DNA from: Apium graveolens | Taxonomy: Eukaryota; Streptophyta; Magnoliopsida; Apiales; Apiaceae | Direction: 5' to 3' | DNA: 64,000 nt | Assembly (NCBI RefSeq): GCF_009905375.1 | Contig: NC_133647.1 | Coordinates: 169,616,275-169,680,274, forward strand | In this document: one piece after another, positions 23,332 through 33,785 of the stretch | Layout of the letters: each line of letters begins with the position of its first letter | How positions within the stretch are numbered: the stretch's first letter is position 1 | Notes under the pieces: generated by a model | Database searches by the model: none | Told to the model about the DNA's origin: nothing | Seen by the model: the letters and a program-made list of their open reading frames with translations, nothing else | Made by a program: the position numbers and the translations under genes

Positions 23332-24567
23332 AGAATTTTTCTAGCCTATGCAGCTCATGCCAATTTTAAAGTCTATCAAATGGATGTCAAAAGTGCCTTT
23401 CTGAATGGAGATTTGGAGGAGGAAGTCTATGTCAGTCAACCTCTTGGTTTTGAAGATCCCAATTTTCCAGAATATCTCTACTATCTTTTGAAAGCACTTT
23501 ATGGACTGAAGCAAGCACCTAGAGCCTGGTATGACAATTTGTCAAAGTTTCTCTTAGAAAATCATTTCACAAGAGGTACTGTTGACCAAATCGTATTCTT
23601 TAGAAATGTTAACGGCTCTAGTATACTTGTTCAAATTTATGTAGATGATATTATATTTGGCTCTACAGATGAATTTTTTTGCAAAAAGTTTGCCAAATTG
23701 ATGCAAAGTAAATATGAAATGAACATGATGGGAGAACTAACTTACTTTCTTGGTTTACAAGTTAAGAAAGTTAGTGATAGAATATTCATCAATCAAACCT
23801 AATATATTTATGATCTTTTAAAGAAGTTTGACTTAATGGATTGCACATCTGCAAAAACTCCCATGGCCACTGCAACTAAACTTGAATTAAGCACTACTGA
23901 AAAGTCTGTGAATATTTCAAGCTATAGGGGCATGGTTGTCTCACTCCTATATTTAACAGCTAGTAGGCTAGATATAATATTTGCTACTTGTTTTTGTGCT
24001 AGATTTCAGGCTTCCCAGAGAATATCATTTAGTAGCAATTTTCAGATATCTCAAAGGAACACCAAAACTTAGCATTTGGTATCATAGAGACTTTGGTTTT
24101 GATCTAACTGGTTATTCAGATGCAGATTATACAGGTTGTAATATTGATATAAAAAGTACTACATGAACCTGTCAATTTCTAGGAAATTAGCTAGTATCCT
24201 GGTTCAGTAAAAAGCAAAATTCAGTCTCTACTTCTACAGCTGAGGCTGAATATATTGCTGCTGGTAGTTGTGCACAGATTTTATGGATGAAAAATCAACT
24301 GTTGAACTATGGTCTACAGGTGAATAAGATTCCTATTTTCTGTGATAACACAAGTGCTATTGCAATTACTTAAATCCAGTACAACATTCAAGGACCAAGC
24401 ACATTGACATCAAGTACCACTTCATTAGAGAGCATGTTATGAATGGTACTGTGGAACTTCATTTTGTTCCAAGTGAGAAGCAACTTGCAGACATATTTAC
24501 CAAACCACTTGATGAATCCACCTTTACTAGGCTGGTAAGTGAGTTAAGTATGCTTAATTACTCTTAA
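23332..24567 (+). pseudogene. Ty1/copia reverse transcriptase and RNase H (element 3), decayed
   Basis: The sequence enters in the middle of reverse transcriptase at [16 protein letters not shown]. It has [29 protein letters not shown] and the catalytic YVDD at 23638-23649, then the RNase H/connection region: YRGMVVSLLYLTASR, GYSDADYTGC, STAEAEYIAAG and the C-terminal [16 protein letters not shown]. It ends at TAA 24565-24567. Stops occur near 23800, 24165 and 24373, and there are frameshifts near 24010 and 24380. The 5' part of the element (LTR, gag, protease, integrase) is absent from the window because element 2 and later events replaced it. Confidence 0.9.
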
Positions 24568-25065
24568 TTTATTATGCTATCTAAGCAATTTGAAATGCAG
24601 CCAGAGTAAAATTTTTATTTCCTATCCAAAGATGAAATTTTGACTAAGTCAGAATTTACATCTCGACGGATGTTCATTATCCGTTGATGAATATCCGTTG
24701 AATTCTATCATTCGTTGAAGTATCAAACATTACTCTGGGTACATTATCCTTATCCTTTGAATTGCTACCAATCTTAGCCGTTAATTCTAGGCATTATCCG
24801 TTGAATTTACTTACAGCCTGTATGTATACTTTGATGGATAATCATTAGAATTTTGACAGTTTTCTTTATTTTTAAACAGCTATTTTGGGCTAATTTGATT
24901 GGTTACTTTATTTTACTTTTTAATTTTTGACATTTTATTTCTGAGAGAGTATAAAAGCCAATTTCATTTTTATTCTTTACTTTTATCTTTCTCAAGCAAT
25001 TTCTCTAACTCTTTCTTCTCCAAAGCAAAAAACCTTCTTCTCTGCAATTACTCTTACTCTCAGCA
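24568..25065 (+). other. Spacer and presumed promoter before third ORF (element 3)
   Basis: This is noncoding. At 24661-24720 it has a cluster of CGACGGAT / ATCCGTTGA words able to form hairpins, with further TTATCCGTTGAA words near 24800. A TATAAAAG box lies at 24950-24957. The final 100 bp are pyrimidine-rich. Confidence 0.6.
24950..24957 (+). promoter_or_regulatory. TATA-like box upstream of third ORF (element 3)
   Basis: GAGAGAGTATAAAAGCC lies about 110 bp before the ATG at 25066, followed by a CT-rich leader with no intervening ATG near the start. Its position and flanking AGAG match the box at 16676-16685 in element 2. Confidence 0.5.
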
Positions 25066-28000
25066 ATGGTACCAATAGTCAAGATCATGTCCCAATATGG
25101 GTTTGTTTATGAAAAGAATAACTTCGTCGCACTGGTAAATAAGGAGATTGCTGCTTCTGAAGATTATCACAAAGTGATGGATTTCATTCGAAGTTGCAAA
25201 CTGAAGTATGCTATGCTAGAGTCTCCTGTTATCTACTGCGAAGTGGTTGAGGAGATATGGACCAATGTTGTTTATAACTCAAATGACAAAACACTTACCT
25301 TCACTCTTAAAGGTAAAAATTACTGCATAAATAGTGATATAATTCATGACTGCCTTCAATTACCTGAGAATAATACACTAACTCCACACACAGACACAGA
25401 TGTGAGCTCTATGTTCATCTCTATGGGCTATGCGTTTAACCCTGCCAAGCTAGGTGAGGTTAGGAGAAAAGGCCTCAGAAAGGAGTGGAGCTTTCTCTGT
25501 GACTCTTTTATTAAAGTGTTTTCTGGTAAAGTTAGTAATTTTGATGTTATGACTTACTCACTTGTAAACATGTTATATATGCTTCTTAGTGATAAATATC
25601 ATACCTTTAGCGAGTCTTTTTTGTTTAAATTAGGTTATAAGCTAGGAGATATTAAGAAAAGACCTAGGAACATATATTATGCTAGATTCTTATGTTACTA
25701 GCTAACTTTGTTTATGAGAATCTTATCATTGAGAACCCAACTAATAAACTTGATTGTTGGGTTCAAGAATGAAGAGTCATTACTGACCTGAATAGGGAAA
25801 ACAACCTCAGTGAGGTTCCTCTAGTCTACCTTCCAATCATGGAGGGGCCTCAGGTAAGTGAGGTAAACACTACTATCCCTGCTACTTCTCTATCACAAAT
25901 TTCTTTGCCAACAACTGTCGCTATGGCATCTGTAGCAGTGACCAAAAATGTGCCTACCCAAGCCACAAAACTAAAAATTTCCAAATCCAAATCTAAGAAA
26001 GGCCACTCTAGTTTCTCTCAAAGGAAACCAGTTTCAAAATCTACCAAAACCAAAGAGGGGAGTGTGAAGGGAAGTGAGCCTGGTGAGGGACAGGGTGAAC
26101 ATAAAAGAAACCCTAAGAATAAGGATGGAGATGTGTGTGTTACCCTACCTAGCCATATTGCAGTTTCCCAACAAACTGTAGTGCTTAATAAGGCTTTAAG
26201 CTCATTACTAGTTTCATCTGCCCAAAAGGATGTTATTATTTAAACAAGCTCTCAATCAAGAGCACATGCCAAAAGGGTTAGGGACAAGATCCACCCCAAA
26301 CTTACACTAGAAAGAAGAAATCCAAAACACTTAGGGATACACAGGGTGCACACACTGTGCAAACTGCAGTCAAAGACTCAGTTACAGTACCTTCTCAAAG
26401 TCAGGCTGATATGACTCCTGTAAATGTGGAGTCACAACCAAAATCTTTAATAATAGAAGCACCTCACATACAAAACTCACCCACGAATTCTCTGGATATG
26501 GATATGATTCACACATCAATTCCTGATTCTCCGTCTTTAACTCTCATGGAGAAACCCAAATCTACAGCAAGTGAGCATCATCTTTTAGATGATTTGTTGA
26601 ATCACTTGTCATTTCTTTCTGATTCTATTGAGAAATCTGTGCCAAATCTCAAATCAATCACCAAAGATTCTACAGTATTTTCTACTCCAAACTCTATCAT
26701 TTCTACTATCTCGACGGATATTGTTCATCCGTTGACTAGTGATTGTATCTCGACGGATGTGCTTCACAGCAGTCATCCGTTAAAACTCTCAACTACTACT
26801 TGGACGGATGTTTCTCATCCGTTGACTATCACTGCACCACTTGAAATCTCAACTATTATTACAAGTGCAGATGATCTAGTAGTTGTACAATCACTCCTAG
26901 AATTGAGGGAAGAGAGTGAATAGAGTGAGAGGCTGAGTTGCTCTGAGGAAAAGGAGAGGAAATGAGTGCATATATGTAAGCTATTTCTTCCAGCTTGGCA
27001 AAGTGGGTGAGTGGGGTCCCACCTTAATAGGTGAAGGTAAGGGTGTGAGGGTGAGAAGCCAAGGGGAGCCCTTGATGCAATATAAAAGAGATCAGGAGAG
27101 AAAAGCAGGTACAGAAGAATGGAAAGAGCCCATTGTCAGTGAGTTAAAGGATGTCAAAGAGGCAGAAAAGAAACAGCTATTTCAGCAAGATTATCAAGTT
27201 GTTTTAGACTATGTTTCTTATGAAGCTGATACATTTACTCACCATGTCCCAGCTTATCAATTTTTGGCTGAATAGGACTATGTGGCTACTGAGAGAATTC
27301 TCAACTTGGTGAACACAACTGCCTCAATGCAAAGGGCCAAGGATGCAATCACTGTCATGCCCTTCACAGCTGGTGATGAATTTGAATATGTTGATGACTC
27401 ATTTGGGGATGATGGTGAGAATGATAAAGAAGAAGGCATGAACATAGGGGGAGATGTAGATATTCCATCATGGATGATGCACAAGGAATGCTCTTACCCA
27501 CATCTCCAATCCACACTATTCAAGCTTATTTATGAAATCCAAACATCAATTCAAGCATCCACAAGTGCCACAACCAAGAGTTTACTTAAAGCTCACCTGG
27601 AATCTCTTCAACTACACAAGATACAGGCTCTCAAACAAATTCAGGATGTGGATGCTCTAAAGCAAGAAATTTCTGAAGTTAAACAAGACTTTGTAGCAAG
27701 ATTGGATGCTAGGCTTCCTAACACCATAATGACAGAAATAGCTTAAAAGTTACGGAAGGAAGCTGATTTGAACAGGAAGGTTGAGGCCATGGATTCAAGA
27801 CTGGAAAATATGGAGAAATCAATGGCCAAGATACTCACAAATGAGGAACCTCAAACAAGTCTGCTACAACAGTTGGTGGATGCACAGACCTCAAACTCTG
27901 TTCAACTTGATGCTAATGAAAAAGGGGAGAAAGACTCTATCATTTCAGTTAGCCAAGAAGAGTCAGCTAGTGAGGGGGAGAGAGTGCTCAACATAAATGT

Positions 28001-29537
28001 CAGCAAGGTAATAGTTCCAGCAATTACCTTCACAAAGCCACCAATGCTAGACAATATTGATTTAATCAACATAGTAACAACTGAATTGGAGTTGAATGAA
28101 AATGGGAGAAGCTTGATGAGAACGTCAAGAAGAAATTTGGTCCAAGACAAAGTATTTTCTCATTTCTCTCAATTGAGACCAATTTCAGCAAATGACATGA
28201 GCTTAGGGAACATGGAAATGGGACAACCCTCATCAATCAAATCTTCAAAGGCCAATGTAATTTTTCAGCCAAAGAGAAATTATCCAAAGAACCCAGACAA
28301 AAATCCATTGGACCTGGCCTATGAAAATCCCAAGCTTGATGAGAAGAAGCTGCTTAGAAGGTCTATTGCTTTCTTCAAAGATCCCAGAGATTCAATGCTA
28401 AAGAAAAGAATTGCTAAAATCTCCAGGAATGGAAAATTAATTTGTGTGGTGGCTGTACATCCACAGTTTGCAGAGGCTAAGAAAGAAGAAAAGATGAGGC
28501 TCAAACAACAACAAAAGCAAGATGCTTTAGATTCCAAGGACCAAGCTAACAAGCCTGCAACCACAGATCCTGTAGTGCCCACTGTGAAAGCTGAGACTCA
28601 TATTGAAGAAAAGCAAGCAGAACCAAAGCTGATTAAGAAAATGAGATACAAGCTCAAACCAAAGAGAAAGCTGGATTTTGATGAAGATAAGGATGAATAT
28701 ATGCCAACCCAATCTACTACTTCAAGTCAAACAGCCAAACCTACATTGAAGGAGGCTGAATTCAAGGTTAATCCTGATATGAATTTCCATGGTGAACCCA
28801 TAATTCCCAAGGATAAACCTATAGACTGGGATAGCCTTCCTCTTCCTGATCTAAACATTCCAATCTTATCCAAGCCAAAGAAGACAAAGAAGAGAGTAAT
28901 CAAAAAGGTTAAACATGTCAAACTTCAATCCAAATCATTGGCCAAACCCAAACCAACTGTTAATAGGGGAGATCAACTCTTCATTTGTGACATCAAAAAA
29001 TTCTAAGACATATATCTTTATCTGGATGAGCTAGAAGAAGTTAGAGCTATTAATGCTTACAAACATCTTCCAGAAAGATTAGTCTTCAGGTACAAGGGTG
29101 GAAAAAAGATGACTTGACCACTTCACAAAATTTTCAATGAAGCCTATTCTGTCTTGGTGAAGATTTTCTACTCAATAAAGAAGGATTTTGGATTCAACAT
29201 TGTTGCTAATAAAATGGTATTGAACAAAATTGAGGAGATAATGAACAGTAGAAGAAATCCAAATGCACTCCCTAGAGTATTAACAATTCTCTTAACTGGA
29301 AATAGAGTGCATTTGAGGCCATACTGGATAATGGAGTTCAAAGATGAAAAATGCATCAGAAGATTCTTCAGATTGGAAGATCAACTAAAGATTTCAAGAA
29401 ATAAAACTCTCATGGAGATGCAAGAAAAGATGGATCAGACAAATGAGGATGAATCTGAATTCTACAGGCAACTTCAACACCAGATTGAAGAAAATAATGA
29501 GAAGTTGGGTAAGAAGTTTAGACAGTCAAGGAAATAA
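25066..29537 (+). pseudogene. Long third ORF of copia element 3 (so-called env-like)
   Basis: This region of about 1490 codons follows pol and starts at ATG 25066 (MVPIVKIMSQYGF). In order it shows a globular N-terminal region of about 230 residues (KNYCINSDIIHDCLQLPENN, RKEWSFLCDSFIKVFSGK, RNIYYARF), a Ser/Lys-rich linker, and a Ser/Thr/Pro-rich part with STD(I/V)xHPLT repeats (26700-26830). An acidic patch near 27400, a predicted coiled coil (about 27550-27850), a Lys/Gln-rich region (28480-28700) and a helical C-terminal region with RYKGGKK, VHLRPYW and RRFFRLEDQLK (29080-29540) follow. Stops or frameshifts near 25700, 25771, 26243, 26923, 27275, 27744 and 29006 make it a pseudogene here. 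The same architecture is at 55542-59640. I see no signal peptide or membrane segment. The function is unknown. Confidence 0.75.
26709..26826 (+). repeat. Three ACGGAT hairpins inside third ORF
   Basis: Three dyads of the form GACGGAT...ATCCGTT occur at about 26711-26735, 26750-26782 and 26801-26825. They are in frame and encode STD(I/V)xHPLT-like repeats. The homologous stretch at 58302-58421 keeps all three dyads in the other copy. Confidence 0.75.
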
Positions 29538-29728
29538 TCTAAATCTGCTCAGTCTAGAGGAGCACCTTGAACATGACTTGTGAGACTCTCTACTAACCTT
29601 CCTCTGTATGTTTGTCAATAAATTACAGCACTTGTAAATTTTATCTACTATTATTCAGTCTGTATTTATAGGGTGTTTTGTTATCATCAAGTTTCTCTTA
29701 ATTAATGGCTACAATTCCAGTAGACATA

Positions 29729-29740
29729 AATTGGGGGAGA
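29729..29740 (+). other. Polypurine tract of element 3
   Basis: AATTGGGGGAGA lies next to the LTR terminus TGTTAGGAAT at 29742. The related element has the matching tract at 55339-55352 on the - strand. Confidence 0.8.
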
Positions 29741-30045
29741 TTGTTAGGAATATGTTGTGTACTTGATGAAAAGTTAAAGAAAACACTTAGTAGATTTTAT
29801 TTAGTTATTTTGTAGCTTTTAACGGATAATCACTTCAATATCCGTTGAAAGGGTAGCTTATGTATTAATAAGTTTAGTAGCACATTTCTGCATAATGTAA
29901 TGCCTTAGAGAACTAGATGTTGTAGAATGTTTTAAGTCATGTTGACTACTAGATTGATATGCAAGATAGGTTGGTTAATTGTAAATATTAGATGCCTTGT
30001 AATCTTATATAAATGAAATGGAGTCAACTGCTATGAAGATAGTCC

Positions 30046-30205
30046 CAACGGATGTTCCACAAGGCTTCAATTGATGATCAACTAAAGTCTCAACGGATGA
30101 TCAACCAGACTCCCAACGGATGATCCAACAAAGTCTCAACGGATGATCCCGCTGAGTTTCAACGGATGATCTAACTGAGTTCCAAGGGATGAACAAATTC
30201 AAAAT
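30046..30205 (+). repeat. 23-bp tandem array in LTR U3
   Basis: CAACGGATG-type units begin at 30046, 30068, 30091, 30114, 30137, 30160 and 30183, a regular period of 23 bp (one unit of 22). The core is CAACGGATGATC; the second and last units are degenerate. The array lies about 215-375 bp upstream of the LTR TATA box. Confidence 0.9.
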
Positions 30206-30411
30206 AGCAGTTGAAAATGACTTGACAGTCACATGCGTTGATTATATGCAAATGGAATGTGGCAGCCTATTTACAGGTTCTAGAGAACAAAGAAGCATTT
30301 CCATTTCCATGCTAAACTGAAGATATTCAAAGATGCTGGATTGAGAAATGAAGAAGCATAAAATTAGACTAGTAATATTTTGTCTTATTTGTTTGTCTTT
30401 TTATCATGTAA

Positions 30412-30432
30412 CTTGGTGGTATATAAACCAAG
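30412..30432 (+). promoter_or_regulatory. LTR core promoter: TATATAA within CTTGGT/ACCAAG dyad
   Basis: CTTGGT and ACCAAG form a six-base inverted repeat around TATATAA. The same arrangement is kept in the other two LTRs of the family (34486-34506 and 54676-54696, reverse strand), so it is the probable transcription start region. Confidence 0.65.
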
Positions 30433-30800
30433 AGTAGTAAGTAGAACAGGTATCCAAGTTAGTAAGCAATTACCATAAAAATAGATAAAGCAATATTTGT
30501 AAAGAATATCTCTATTCTTGTGAGTTCAACTTATAAGCAGCTGTGTGCAAAGACATTGCATCACAGAGTTCTCATATTGATATATATCTCTGGTGGAAAA
30601 ATTTAATCCACCAGAAAGTTTTTAAATACTTGTATTTGATTACTTTGTGTTTTGATTTCTTCAATACTTTCATTTCGCACCATTGCTAAATCAAACACAG
30701 TTATGTATTCAAGGTAGAAAAGTTCTTAAAATTGAAAAAGAAGTCAGAATTACATTCAACCCCCTTCTGTAATTCTTTGTTAGATTGTTTAGGAATAACA

Positions 30801-32191
30801 CTACCATTATTATTTCCCCATATACTTTATCGCATAATTACACTCTTTTTTTAGTAATCGTAACCTTTAGTTTATTAGTTAATTTCATTTTTCTGCTTCA
30901 GTTTTTTGTTTTATTCTCACACTCACACACACAGAGTGTGTTCTACAGTCCCACAGTTGAGTTTATTATCTTGTCTGTGTAGGAGTTATACTACTTATTC
31001 AAGTGTCGGTGCTGCATCTTTGTCACAGTGGAACAATTAAGCTATGTTGCGTGTCGATGGCTGCTCTTCTTCTCATCAATCCTCCACTTTGAAGTGGTAC
31101 ATTTTTCACTTTTTTTATTTAGTACTTTATGCTAAACTAAGTAGTACTTAGTTTATAGTTATGTTAAGTTCCATTAATCTTGATTCTAATTACAGCAATG
31201 CTCCTCAACAAGTTGAGTCACCTTTGGATCATCATCTACTTAATGCATCACTCAGACTCTCCTTTCAATTTTATTATGTAAGCACATTTCAACTAAAATA
31301 GTGATATTTATTCATGGAATATTCTCAAATAAACATTGTTAGCTCTACCTCTGATCCATTTTCTTAATAGGGTTATGTTTTCTAATATCATCTCTTATTC
31401 ATTATAAAGTAATTTCTAAGTTATAAAAGATTTTCTGGGACTGGGGGGGTAAATGTGTACTGGATAACTAAATGAATATTTTCCTGTAAAAAAAAACTAA
31501 ATGAACTTTTCGTGTACTAAGATAAAAATGAAGCTCATTGAATTCAGAGATCACTGATGATCCGTCTTATGATCTTTTTGTATTTAATTTTGTGATCACT
31601 GATGAAGGGTTGTATGATGGATTTTAAAATGCGTTTGCTGAGAGCTTTCCACTTGATATTAATTACCACCCTACTGCCTTTTACTTGAGTCGTTGGCGCC
31701 TGGCCTTTCAAATTGTCCTCCATTTTTAAAGGATAATCATGTTATATTAGTGGATTAGGTTGTGTATCGTGAAAACTTGTAAAATTTTGTGAGAAAATTT
31801 AAACCCCCTAAATTTTGTCTAAAATGTTTACTTATTATGTATCTAAATGTTATTTTAAGCCAATTATGATGTCAACATCTTGATTATACATCAAATGCAA
31901 AGATTGTAAGTTGCAGCACCGTATTCACAAGAGTAAATAGCATGGTCTGGAACCATGTGGAAGTAGTTAGCTGAACACATATTATGAAGTAGTGACTTCA
32001 GTAAATTCTCTAATTTTATGCTAAATATCTTGTACCAGCATGTTTTGAATAAGCTTTGTATACATCACTGCATTGTGTCATATGTTTTTCTATGCGCGTG
32101 TCAAATCTTTATAGCATTATTAGTATTTTGATGATAGCAAACAAAATATTTGTATCTCAATTTTGACAAACCTTCCTTTCTTAATATTCAG
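30801..32191. other. Intergenic / unidentified sequence
   Basis: No gene is recognised here. It is AT-rich, with a (CA)n-like CACACTCACACACACA tract near 30920 and a repeated GATCACTGATGA at about 31550 and 31600. It may represent introns of the myosin-like fragment that follows, but no further exon could be matched. Confidence 0.4.
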
Positions 32192-32293
32192 CAGAAACCA
32201 TTGGGGTTATTGTCATTAGACGAGGAATCCACCTTTCCCTATGGAACAAACTTGACATTTGCAACTAAGCTTGAGCAGAGAAAAAGCTTTTAG
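32192..32293 (+). pseudogene. Myosin class VIII-like motor-domain exon fragment
   Basis: After an AATATTCAG acceptor-like site the + strand reads QKPLGLLSLDEESTFPYGTN followed by LTFATKLEQ. This closely matches the plant myosin VIII head segment around LLSLLDEESTFPNGTDLTF, with one leucine missing. The end, EQRKSF then a stop, looks like an internal deletion joining to the later RGKAF part of the same head. No neighbouring exons were found, so it is an isolated decayed piece. A CACTA terminus lies 520 bp downstream, which makes capture by a transposon possible. Confidence 0.55.
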
Positions 32294-32519
32294 TATGTAA
32301 TTTGTAACTAGGCTCTAGCAATTAGTAGGTAATATGGGGGGTTTATTTTTTCATAAGAAATTTTTGTAATTGATGGTACAAGTTTATTTATATTTTGTAA
32401 ATTCAGTTTATATTTTATTGTTTGGAATTTATGAAATTAACATATCTCTTATTAGCATGAAATTTATATTAACTTTAGTTTTTATTAAATTTTAATTGTG
32501 AAACTGTTATAGCCTGTAT

Positions 32520-32810
32520 AATATTGTATAAGTCGCAGACCCCACAAAATTTTACTAATTGTCAAACTCGTACTGCAACACTGGTTAAGTCCTATTGCAA
32601 CCCTGGTTGATGCTGCTGTAGAATGTTTCTACAACAGATAAGCAGGGGTTGCAATAGGGTGTGTCGGGGTTGCAATAAAGTTCTTTCCCAACGGCTAAAA
32701 TTGCAACCCCAAAAAAGTGTTACAATAGCGTTTTTGACACCTGTAGCAACGATTTTTTTTCCTTTGGCAATGGTTTCGTGGGGTTGCAGAATACAAAATA
32801 TGGCGTAGTG
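32520..32810 (-). mobile_element. CACTA-type transposon terminal region
   Basis: The segment ends TGGCGTAGTG at 32810, i.e. CACTACGCCA on the - strand, a typical CACTA terminus. Inside are several subterminal words in both orientations (GGGTTGCAATAGGG, GGGGTTGCAATAAAG, TTGCAACCCC, GTCCTATTGCAACCC). No matching left terminus was seen, so it is either truncated or larger than recognised. Confidence 0.55.
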
Positions 32811-33400
32811 GTAGTTGGCTCTGTGGTTATGAAGGTGTGCATTCTTTAAAAAATAATTTTATTAAAAGGCAGAACACATCAACAATTTTATCTTCATTAA
32901 TTCATTTGAATTTGATTTTTGTTATTTTCTGGAAGCAATGGATGATGTAGAGTACACTGGTTGCGAAATGGATTGGATAACTAAGTGATAAATTTAGCCT
33001 AAATGTATCATAAAATCATAATCAAATTACTACTTCTTTTAGTTTTTAGTGTTTTCTTTTGGTACATATTGAATCTTAGAATATGGAATTGAATCTATGG
33101 TACACACAACCTTTAGCCAAAAGTACTAGTCTTTTTGCACATAATCAAGTATGCCTGGATGTACTGTTGTGCTCACTGCAATAATACTTGTAGTGTTACG
33201 GTAGTCTGCTCCCTATCACTGGCCCCTGAACTTGTGATCTCTTAATCTCGTAACACTTTTTCGTTAATGCAAGTCTGTAACATGCATCGTATATAAAATT
33301 TTCTAATTAGTATCCATATTTAGACCACTGAACATGTAGGCAATTTGAAATTAAAGTAGTACTTATATCTGATGGGATCTTTAATGGTTTAGAACAATTC
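32811..33400. other. Intergenic sequence
   Basis: I see no gene, transposon terminus or repeat in this AT-rich stretch. Confidence 0.4.
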
Positions 33401-33419
33401 TGATTGCAGTTTTACCTAT

Positions 33420-33785
33420 ATCACCAGTTTAAAGTTTATGGTTTTCTGGAATAGATTTCTGCAGATTTACTCATTTTCTACATGTATAAATGTATTTTTC
33501 TGGAACAGATTTCTACAGATTTAATCATTTTTTGCAGCAGTTTTTGCAGTTTTCAGCGGAAATTATCTGTAGCTATTTCTGCAGTTTTCTGCAACAAATT
33601 TCAGCATATTTCAACAAATTTCTGTAGTAATTCTCTACAATTTTCTGCAATTTTTGGCAGCTATTTGCTATAGTTTTCTGCACATTTCTACTATAAATTT
33701 CAGCATATTTCTACAACAATTTTATGCACATTTTTGCTACAAATTTCACCATATTTTCGCATATTTTTATAGCAATTCTCAGCAA
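33420..33785 (+). repeat. Degenerate TTTCTGCA-rich repeat field
   Basis: Variants of ATTTCTGCAG, TTTTCTGCA and AAATTTCAGCATATTTC recur about every 15-25 bp. Spacing is irregular and the copies are diverged. It ends where the copia gag remnant begins. Its origin is unknown. Confidence 0.6.

Larger units (their letters stand above)
29742..30800 (+). mobile_element. 3' LTR of copia element 3 (1059 bp)
   Basis: It starts TGTTAGGAATATG and ends TTTAGGAATAACA, giving TG...CA termini. It contains a tandem 23-bp array (30046-30205) and a TATA box framed by an inverted repeat (30412-30432). The same LTR family is present at 34190-35243 and 54302-55337, both on the - strand. The region after 30800 is not retrotransposon-derived as far as I can tell. 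Confidence 0.92.

Noticed and set aside
27902..28921. Several - strand frames of 60-90 codons
   Set aside because: Shadows opposite the third ORF of element 3, rich in Phe/Leu/Ser from antisense Lys/Glu codons.
30046..30205. Possible CRISPR-like array
   Set aside because: Units are contiguous 23-bp tandem copies without unique spacers, in a plant LTR; it is a minisatellite.
31000..31280. Possible further exons of the myosin-like fragment
   Set aside because: Short open stretches flanked by AG/GT, but no match to myosin could be read.
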